Shown here: positions 58,480-64,000 of the stretch, in pieces
Layout: each line of letters opens with the position of its first letter
How positions within the stretch are numbered: position 1 is the stretch's first letter
Assembly: GCA_015660865.1 (NCBI GenBank)
Contig: JACTUA010000003.1
Span: 1 to 64,000 of the forward strand
Length of the DNA: 64,000 bases
Direction: 5' to 3'
Source of the DNA: Methanomicrobiales archaeon
GTDB taxonomy: Archaea > Halobacteriota > Methanomicrobia > Methanomicrobiales > JACTUA01
Program-made: the position numbers and the translations under genes
Notes under the pieces: generated by a model
What the model was told of the DNA's origin: nothing
Seen by the model: only the letters and a program-made list of their open reading frames with translations
Databases searched by the model: none

Positions 58480-59508
58480 TCAGGGCAGAATGTGATAGAT
58501 CAGGGAGAACGAGGCGTATCCTATCAGGGCGCTGACAGGGATCGTCAGGAACCAGGCCCAGATAATGCTCCTTGCCATCCCCCACTTCACCGCGCTCGTC
58601 CCCCTCGTCGTCCCCACCCCCATGATGGACGAGGTGATGACGTGGGTGGTGCTCACCGGAATTCCCATCACCGAAGCGCTGATGATGGTCGCGGCGCTTG
58701 CGGTCTCGGCTGCAAACCCGTCGACGGGGCGGAGCCTCGTGATCTTGTAGCCCATCGTCTTCACGATCCGCCATCCTCCCGTGAGGGTCCCGAGTGCAAT
58801 TGCTGTATGCGCACTCAAGATTACCCAGATCGGCACGGGCAGGAAGTTGGGGTTGACGCCCGTTCCGAAGTAGCCGATGGAGAAGAGGAGCGGGGTGATG
58901 ATCCCCATAGTCTTCTGGGCGTCATTCGAGCCGTGGCTGAAGCTGAACGCCCCTGCGGAGAAGAGCTGGAGCTTCCGGAAATAGGTATCCACCTTTGAGC
59001 GATGATCGTCTCTCGCTATCCAGAGGACCGCGACCATGAAGAGGAAACCGCAGGCGAGGCCGATCATGGGCGAGAGGACCATGAAGGCAACCACGAAAAT
59101 GACAGTCGATATCTTTATCGCTGCCACCCCTGACGAGGCGATCCCGGCCCCCAAGAGGCCGCCGATGATGGCATGGGACGAGGAGGTGGGGAGCCCTAAG
59201 TACCAGGTCATGACATTCCAGCCGATGGCCCCGATGAGGGCTGCAAGGTGTATCCATGGGATGGAGTTGATGGGCACATAATCCAGCTTGACCAGATTGC
59301 TGATGGTGCTCGCCACCGCGACCCCGAAGGTAAAGGCTGCGACGAAGTTGAAGAACGCGGCAAAGAGGACCGCCTGCCTCGGCGAGAGGACCTTGGTGGA
59401 AACCACGGTGGATATGGCGTTCGCCGAATCATGGAACCCGTTCGTGAAATCGAAGGCAAGGGCGACGAGGATGATGAGACCGATGATGATGGGGGTTGGA
59501 GGAATCAT
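58480..59508 (-). CDS. PiT-family inorganic phosphate transporter
   Basis: A 342-residue membrane protein with the PiT signatures FDFTNGFHDSANAISTVVSTK at the N-terminus (family block G-x-H-D-x-A-N-A) and SHGSNDAQKTMG in the middle, separated by 5-6 hydrophobic segments. The family transports phosphate with Na+ or H+. It follows the DUF47/PhoU-like gene by 32 bases, a standard pairing in which the DUF47 protein regulates the carrier. Confidence 0.93.
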   Translation of the reverse strand: MIPPTPIIIGLIILVALAFDFTNGFHDSANAISTVVSTKVLSPRQAVLFAAFFNFVAAFTFGVAVASTISNLVKLDYVPINSIPWIHLAALIGAIGWNVMTWYLGLPTSSSHAIIGGLLGAGIASSGVAAIKISTVIFVVAFMVLSPMIGLACGFLFMVAVLWIARDDHRSKVDTYFRKLQLFSAGAFSFSHGSNDAQKTMGIITPLLFSIGYFGTGVNPNFLPVPIWVILSAHTAIALGTLTGGWRIVKTMGYKITRLRPVDGFAAETASAATIISASVMGIPVSTTHVITSSIMGVGTTRGTSAVKWGMARSIIWAWFLTIPVSALIGYASFSLIYHILP

Positions 59509-59540
59509 GGCGTTCCCGGCATTCTTGATCGTCCCTCAAC

Positions 59541-60170
59541 TCACGAGTGGCGGATGGCGATATCCGAGAGGACGTTCGCCGCATCCTCGCACTTGTCGGT
59601 GGCGCTCTCCAGGTTCTGGTAGATGTCCTTCAGCTTGATGATCGTCACCGCATCGGCCCCCTTGAAGAGCTCGGTGATGGCATGGGCGGTGACGTCGTCG
59701 GCCAGGTTCTCCAGCCGGTTCACCTCGATGCACTTCTCCTCGATGTAGGAGGGGTCCTTGATCTTTCGGATGGCCTTCGTTGCGAGGGCGATCTCGTTCA
59801 CCGAGAGGAAGATGAGCTGCGCGAGTTCCTTCATGGCGGCATCGGCATCGGTGATCCCGTAGCTCATCATCATCAGGGTGGTTCCCTCTATATAGTCAAG
59901 GATATCGTCGAGGGCCATCGTGAGCCGGTTTATCTCCTCTGGCTCGAGGGGTGTGATGAAGGTGCGGTTCAGCTGCTCGTAGATCCGGTGTGAGATCTCG
60001 TCCCCCCGGTGCTCGAGCTCCTCCATCTTGTGGCACCGGTTCTTTATGTCCGTATAGTCATCGGAAATGGTGACGAGGAGTTCTGCTGCCTCGGTGCAGG
60101 CGGTCCCGAGTTCTTCGAAGAGATCGAAGAAGATCTTGTCCTGAGGAACCAGCCACTCTACAAGGCCCAC
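59541..60170 (-). CDS. DUF47 (PhoU-like) protein, 209 aa
   Basis: All-helical protein with EELEHRGDEISHRIYEQL and a second, similar helix VNRLENLADDVTAHAITEL, the metal-binding E-x4-D/E repeats of PhoU-like bundles. It starts at an apparent GTG at 60170 and is transcribed with the PiT transporter, whose activity it probably controls in response to phosphate. tRNA-Ala lies just upstream on the same strand. Confidence 0.9.
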   Translation of the reverse strand: MGLVEWLVPQDKIFFDLFEELGTACTEAAELLVTISDDYTDIKNRCHKMEELEHRGDEISHRIYEQLNRTFITPLEPEEINRLTMALDDILDYIEGTTLMMMSYGITDADAAMKELAQLIFLSVNEIALATKAIRKIKDPSYIEEKCIEVNRLENLADDVTAHAITELFKGADAVTIIKLKDIYQNLESATDKCEDAANVLSDIAIRHS

Positions 60171-60222
60171 GGTTTGGTATGTCTCCCCTTTGGGATGAAA
60201 AATGCATCCAATTTGATCCGGA

Positions 60223-60294
60223 TGGACCGAGCGGGAATTGAACCCGCGGCCTCACGCATGCCAAGCGTGCGATCTACCACTGATCTATCGGCCC
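60223..60294 (-). tRNA. tRNA-Ala (anticodon GGC)
   Basis: Minus strand: GGGCCGA pairs with TCGGTCC, with the G3-U70 wobble that is the identity element of tRNA-Ala, and discriminator A. The anticodon loop is TTGGCAT, anticodon GGC. It has a T arm CGGGTTCAATTCCCG and no CCA. Confidence 0.95.
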
Positions 60295-61013
60295 CTACTC
60301 ATATTGTGCGCAGGTATTTTAAAGGATTCCGCTCGCTTTTACGGGGGATACCTCTTTCGTTCCGACGTTCCACACACCTCCCAATGGATACCCTTCCGGC
60401 AATCGTCCTTCGGGATCCCGAAAACCTTCCCCATGAGGCCGGCCTCGTGGTACCCGTCTCACTCCTCCCGCGGGATCTCATGGCATGATTCGGGAACGGC
60501 GCCTGGTGAAGAGTCCCGGGGAAAATGAAGGATAGGTTCTGGTGGTGGAACCATCCTCCGGGATGCTCCCGGTAAGGAGAGGGATGCAAGGTCTCCGGAG
60601 GATATATTGTCTTTTCGTAGTTATTATATAAATACTTTTCTTTTTTTAAATGTATAGATTTATGACTTATATTATCGAATTCATCTCCCATCAGTGGTGG
60701 GGTGGAAGAACATCCCTTATCCGCCCGGCATTAGGCGGGGCATCTGCAGGGATCCCGAGGTCCGTCCTCGATCGAGAAGCGTCCCGGAATCCCTGGAAAG
60801 GGGACGGAACCCTTTTGGGCCGTTGCCATGCAGGAACCCGGGACCCCGTATGCGGGGGCATGCTCACATACACCTTTTTTTACCCGCAGGAGAAACACCG
60901 GAGCATATCAGGCGTATACCGCCCGGGGGCCAGGGAAGGATGGTAGCAGCGTGCTTTGACCGTTCCAGGTCAGACGGAACACAGGAACTCATGGAATCTG
61001 CAGGGAGAAGCCG
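60295..61013. other. 719-bp gene-poor region with promoter and terminator-like signals
   Basis: No convincing protein gene is seen on either strand. An AT-rich block at 60609-60682 contains TATTATATAAATAC at 60622-60635, a strong TATA candidate. Downstream are the hairpins CCGCC/GGCGG at 60721-60738 and CCCCG/CGGGG at 60844-60857, the latter followed 18 bases later by T7 at 60875-60881. This could be a promoter and terminator of an unannotated RNA of about 200-230 bases. It could also be the promoter of the following purine-salvage genes. Confidence 0.5.
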
Positions 61014-61685
61014 ATGCTCGGTATCATAGGGGGGACCAGCCTCCTCTTCTCCCGGCTCCCTGATCTCGCACCCCGGAGGGTTGATACACCGTATGGACCC
61101 GCCGAGGCGCTCTGTGGCGGTTTCGCCCTCCTCATGCGCCACCAGCGGGGCCTCCCCCCCCATCGCATCAACTTCCGGGCCAACATGGCCGCCCTTGCCA
61201 TCCTGGGGGTGGACCGTCTCGTCGCCATCGGGTCGGCCGGATCCCTGAAGCGCGAGATCCCCCCGGGATCCCTCGCGATCCCCCAGGACTTCCTGACCTG
61301 GGGGGACTGCCCCTCCATCCATGACCATGCCATCAGCCATGTGCTCCCCGCCCTGGATCCCGCGCTCTCCGGGTCCCTCGGGAAGATCGCACCCGGGGCA
61401 CACCGGGGCTGTGTCTACGCCCAGACAAAGGGGCCCAGGATCGAGACCATGGCCGAGGTGAATGCCCTCGCCCGGGTGGCCGACCTCGTGGGGATGACCC
61501 TCGCGTCCGAGGCAACGCTTGCGGGCGAGCTCGGCATCCCCTTTGCCGCCCTCTGCACCGTGGACAACTATGCCCACGGGCTCGGGGGGGAGGCACCCAC
61601 CTGGGAGCATATCCTCGAGGCATCGCGGGCTCACCGGGACCGGACCGGAGCCATCGTGGAAAAGATCATCGAGGTGATGGGGTGA
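61014..61685 (+). CDS. MTAP/MTIP-type purine nucleoside phosphorylase, 223 aa
   Basis: A phosphorylase of the PNP/MTAP family with IIGGTSLLF (phosphate loop), RHQRGLPPHRINFRANMAAL, VAIGSAGSLK and CVYAQTKGPRIET, followed by LVGMTLASEATLAGEL, the nucleoside-binding segment. In methanogens the homologue acts on 5'-methylthioinosine. The next gene, a deaminase, overlaps it by 4 bases and would convert methylthioadenosine or 5'-deoxyadenosine to the inosine form. This supports a methylthioinosine phosphorylase in SAM by-product salvage. Confidence 0.88.
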   Translation: MLGIIGGTSLLFSRLPDLAPRRVDTPYGPAEALCGGFALLMRHQRGLPPHRINFRANMAALAILGVDRLVAIGSAGSLKREIPPGSLAIPQDFLTWGDCPSIHDHAISHVLPALDPALSGSLGKIAPGAHRGCVYAQTKGPRIETMAEVNALARVADLVGMTLASEATLAGELGIPFAALCTVDNYAHGLGGEAPTWEHILEASRAHRDRTGAIVEKIIEVMG

Positions 61686-63007
61686 AGGAACGGGCAGGGG
61701 GATCGGGCTTCCCCGCGGGAAGGGGGGAGATCCTCATCGAGGGCGTCAGGCACCGGGGAAGGACGGTGGATGTCTACATCGACGGGGAAGGGAGGATCGC
61801 AGCCATCGGGAGGGAGGCGGGACGGAGGTCGGGCCGGGAGGCGGAGACCCGGATCGACGGCAGGGGGCAGGTCCTCATCCACAGCCTCGTGAACACCCAC
61901 ACCCACGCGGCGATGACCCTCATGCGGGGCTATGCCGACGACATGCCCCTCCAGGAGTGGCTCACGACGAAGATCTGGCCCCTCGAGGCGCACCTGACAG
62001 GCGAGGACATCTATTGGGGGACGAAGCTCGCCTGCCTGGAGATGATCCGGACCGGCACCCTCGCCTTCAATGACATGTACTTCTTCATGGAAGAGGCAGC
62101 CCGGGCAGTCGGCGAGATGGGGCTCCGGGCGACCCTTGCCTACGGGTTCATCGACCTCGGGGATGAAGGGAGGCGCGAGAAGGAGATCCGGGCCACCGAG
62201 CGTCTTGTCTCGGTGGTGAAAGGGATGGCGAACCCGAGGATACGGCCCGCAGTGGGACCCCACGCGGTCTACACCGTCTCTCCCGAGGGTCTCCGGTGGT
62301 GCGCCGACTTCTCCCGCGAGGAGGGGATCTCGATCCATACGCACCTCGCCGAGACCGAGCAGGAGGTCAGGGACTGCGTGAAGATGCACGGGAAGCGACC
62401 CGTGGCCCACCTGGACACCTGCGGGTGCCTGACCGAACGGACCGTAGCCGCGCACTGCTGCTGGCTCGACCGCCCTGAATGCACCCTCCTCGCGGCCCGC
62501 GGCACCTCCGCCTCCCATAACCCCACGAGCAACATGAAACTCGCCGTGAACCGGGCCATGCCCTACCCGTGGATGAAGGAGGCCGGCGTGAACGTCACCC
62601 TCGGTACTGACGGGTGCGCTTCGAACAACAGCCTCGACATGTTCGGGGCCATGAAGGACGCGGCGCTCCTCCAGAAGTTCGCCTGGAACAACCAGACCGT
62701 GCTTCCCGCCCCCGAGGTTCTCCACATGGCCACGGAGGCCGGGGCACGGGCCCTGGGAATCCATGCGGGAAGGATCGAGGTAGGGGCTCCCGCGGACCTG
62801 GTCCTGATCTCCCTCGCAAAACCCCAGATGACGCCCCTCTTCTCCGAGGAGTCGAACCTCGTGTACTCTGCCGCGGGATCCGCTGTCGATACCGTCATCT
62901 GCGACGGGAGGATCCTCATGCTCCACGGGGTGGTCCCGGGCGAGGAGGAGATCCTTTCGAGAGCGTCAAAGGCTGCCGCCGCCCTCGTCGGGCGCTCCGT
63001 GATCTGA
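61682..63007 (+). CDS. 5'-deoxyadenosine/methylthioadenosine deaminase (DadD/MtaD-type amidohydrolase)
   Basis: A 441-residue amidohydrolase with the metal motifs HSLVNTHTHAAMTL, GPHAVYTVSPE, IHTHLAETEQE, AAHCCWL and LGTDGCASNNSLDM, as in the MtaD/DadD/TrzA group. In methanogens DadD deaminates 5'-deoxyadenosine, methylthioadenosine and SAH. The start is GTG at 61682 (GTGA overlap with the phosphorylase). The pair works in sequence: deaminate, then phosphorolyse. Confidence 0.9.
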   Translation: MKERAGGSGFPAGRGEILIEGVRHRGRTVDVYIDGEGRIAAIGREAGRRSGREAETRIDGRGQVLIHSLVNTHTHAAMTLMRGYADDMPLQEWLTTKIWPLEAHLTGEDIYWGTKLACLEMIRTGTLAFNDMYFFMEEAARAVGEMGLRATLAYGFIDLGDEGRREKEIRATERLVSVVKGMANPRIRPAVGPHAVYTVSPEGLRWCADFSREEGISIHTHLAETEQEVRDCVKMHGKRPVAHLDTCGCLTERTVAAHCCWLDRPECTLLAARGTSASHNPTSNMKLAVNRAMPYPWMKEAGVNVTLGTDGCASNNSLDMFGAMKDAALLQKFAWNNQTVLPAPEVLHMATEAGARALGIHAGRIEVGAPADLVLISLAKPQMTPLFSEESNLVYSAAGSAVDTVICDGRILMLHGVVPGEEEILSRASKAAAALVGRSVI

Positions 63008-63101
63008 CCCAGGGATGGAGCGATCTGTTCGGGCCCCTCACCTTCCCGAGCCACTGCACAAGCGTTAAATTCCGATAAGGAGACCCTGTAACGTCATCTG
63101 A

Positions 63102-63257
63102 GGGGCTGTGGCCTAGACCGGTATGGCGACGGGCTCCAGCGGTATTTGCGGGTGATGAACAATGGGTCTTCTGAACGATTGGGATGATGATCCGTTGGAG
63201 CACTGACGCATGTCGAAGAGACCCGTCGATCGTGAGTTCAAATCTCACCAGCCCCAC
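63102..63257 (+). tRNA. tRNA-Trp (anticodon CCA) with an intron
   Basis: The acceptor stem GGGGCTG pairs with CAGCCCC plus discriminator A at 63257. The anticodon stem ACGGG (63129-63133) pairs with CCCGT (63222-63226), and the anticodon CCA is at 63136-63138. The loop is interrupted after position 37 by an intron of about 81 bases (63140-63220). The mature tRNA is 75 bases. The intron has the box C/D features listed separately. Confidence 0.93.
63140..63220 (+). ncRNA. Box C/D guide RNA within the tRNA-Trp intron
   Basis: Box C GTGATGA (63152-63158), D' CTGA (63171-63174), C' ATGATGA (63184-63190) and D CTGA (63203-63206) are all present in order. By the N+5 rule the D guide (TTGGAGCA) pairs with GCTCCA of the anticodon loop and points to C34 (63136). 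The D' guide (ATGGGTCTT) pairs with the splice-site region AGACCCG and points to position 39 (63222). This is the known function of the euryarchaeal tRNA-Trp intron, directing 2'-O-methylation at positions 34 and 39. Intron ends are placed by the standard 37/38 position. Confidence 0.85.
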
Positions 63258-63477
63258 ATTTTCTATCCGGTGATCTCCCAGGTCTTCACCATCCTGCGGG
63301 ATCTCCCCTGAAAAGTTCCATGGTTTCTCCCGGCCCATGTCACCCTGCACTCCCGCCAGGAATCAGGTCCCCGACCCGTATCCACGCATGCGGGAAGATG
63401 GGAGCCCTCCCCTTTACGGCGCCGGACTCCCCCCTTTTTTATACTCCGGGGCACCATAATCTTTCAGGGAACGGAGC

Positions 63478-64000
63478 ATGTCCATGTACAGCATCGGAGA
63501 AGCCCTTATCGGGGATGGCGCGGAGCTGGCGCACATCGATCTCATCGTCGGGGACAAGGAAGGGCCGGTCGGGGCGGCGTTCGCGAACGCCCTCTCCCAG
63601 CTCTCGGCGGGGCACACCCCCCTCCTCGCCGTCATCCGGCCGAACCTCCTCACCAAGCCCGCGACCCTGGTCATCCCGAAGGTCACCTTAAAGAACGTGG
63701 ACCAGGTGAACGAGATGTTCGGCCCCGTCCAGGCTGCGGTGGCGAAGGCCGTCGCCGACTGCCTCGAGGAAGGGGTATTTTCGTCGGTCGATATCGAGAA
63801 GATCGTCATCCTCGCCTCGCCCTTCCTCCACCCCGAGGCCAAGGACTACAACAAGATCTACCGGTACAACTACGGGGCCATGAAGCTCGCCCTCCGCCGG
63901 GCCTTCGAGCAGTTCCCCGACGCGAAGACCCTCATCTACGAGAAGGACCGGCAGGCCCATGCCATCATGGGCTTCAAGGTCCAGCGCCTCTGGGACCCCC
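63478..64000 (+). CDS. Formaldehyde-activating enzyme (Fae) domain, 3' end outside window
   Basis: 174 codons are visible. They match Fae from [20 protein letters not shown] through the active-site block [31 protein letters not shown] and [13 protein letters not shown] to the C-terminal [12 protein letters not shown]. Fae condenses formaldehyde with tetrahydromethanopterin. The frame is still open at the window edge, at the point where Fae alone would end, so a Fae-Hps fusion with hexulose-6-phosphate synthase, common in methanogens, is likely. TTTTTTATACTCC at 63435-63447 is the promoter candidate. Confidence 0.9.
   Translation, partial: MSMYSIGEALIGDGAELAHIDLIVGDKEGPVGAAFANALSQLSAGHTPLLAVIRPNLLTKPATLVIPKVTLKNVDQVNEMFGPVQAAVAKAVADCLEEGVFSSVDIEKIVILASPFLHPEAKDYNKIYRYNYGAMKLALRRAFEQFPDAKTLIYEKDRQAHAIMGFKVQRLWDP

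Noticed and set aside
60299-60691. 130-codon minus-strand ORF in the gene-poor region
   Set aside because: Low-complexity, no motif, and it runs through the AT-rich promoter-like block.
60930-61000. Possible signal recognition particle RNA fragment, because of AGGTCAG and GTAGCAG words
   Set aside because: The helix 8 GGAA tetraloop and its symmetric loop cannot be formed, so the words are coincidental.
1-64000. CRISPR arrays or insertion sequences
   Set aside because: No regularly spaced short direct repeats, no terminal inverted repeats and no transposase-like protein were seen.

Overview
The window is GC-rich archaeal DNA from a methanogen, most likely of the order Methanomicrobiales. 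It carries four of the five genes for coenzyme F430 (cfbA, cfbE, cfbD, cfbB), a methanogenesis marker 9 protein, the archaeal dihydroneopterin aldolase MptD, the archaeal CoA genes, MCM, two different RFC small subunits, and the start of a Fae or Fae-Hps gene at the right edge. Five tRNA genes are present. One of them, tRNA-Trp, has an intron that contains a box C/D guide RNA. The order-level assignment is inference from gene content; no database search was possible. Layout: 1-5.5 kb holds the end of a PKD-repeat surface protein, a small Xre regulator with a DUF2178 membrane protein, and divergently a MacB/LolD-type ABC exporter operon. Two similar palindromes sit at the two promoters. 5.5-7.5 kb has a ThiC-family enzyme (possibly the 5-hydroxybenzimidazole synthase BzaF), an AhpD-like protein and tRNA-Leu. 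7.7-11.9 kb is a DNA-repair style block on the minus strand (Lhr helicase, metallophosphoesterase, RPA-associated OB protein). 12.1-23 kb is a long plus-strand housekeeping run: RfcS, MCM, MptD, a TatD-like hydrolase, DUF424, an NMD3-like protein, a Taw2/Trm5-like enzyme, CoaBC, pantoate kinase, phosphopantothenate synthetase, RfcS2 and a methyltransferase, most of them overlapping or separated by a few bases. 23-28.7 kb has an AIR-synthase-like protein, two tandem type IV pilins behind a strong AT-rich promoter and a 5' leader hairpin, and a minus-strand operon (marker 9, CitG-like, DUF447). 28.9-33 kb is the F430 cluster, without cfbC. 33-41 kb has a large PEGA-domain surface protein, a branched-chain aminotransferase and an orphan six-PAS histidine kinase. 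41-46.5 kb is the most accessory-looking part: an AT-rich radical SAM/SPASM gene beside tRNA-Glu, overlapping an unusual HExxE protein, then an unknown protein, an AhpD-like protein, a superoxide reductase and a proline dehydrogenase. 46.7-57.4 kb has a P-type cation ATPase, small zinc-ribbon proteins, an M4 (protealysin-type) protease with an emfourin-like inhibitor, an orphan nitrogenase-like component 1 protein, two lipoproteins, a Mut7-C protein, an AmrS-type radical SAM protein and UMP kinase. 57.5-64 kb has tRNA-Pro, endonuclease III, a PiT/DUF47 phosphate transport pair, tRNA-Ala, a 0.7 kb gene-poor stretch with promoter and terminator-like signals, an MTAP/deaminase purine salvage pair, tRNA-Trp and Fae. 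The observations I rate most worth checking are a GC-rich roughly 50-base intergenic element that occurs twice (7583-7631 plus, 40824-40873 minus), each time head-to-head with a tRNA gene; the orphan nitrogenase-like protein; the protease/emfourin pair; the AT-rich radical SAM plus HExxE gene pair; the paired palindromes at 2.1-2.3 kb; and the RfcS2 subunit whose Walker B acidic residues are replaced.
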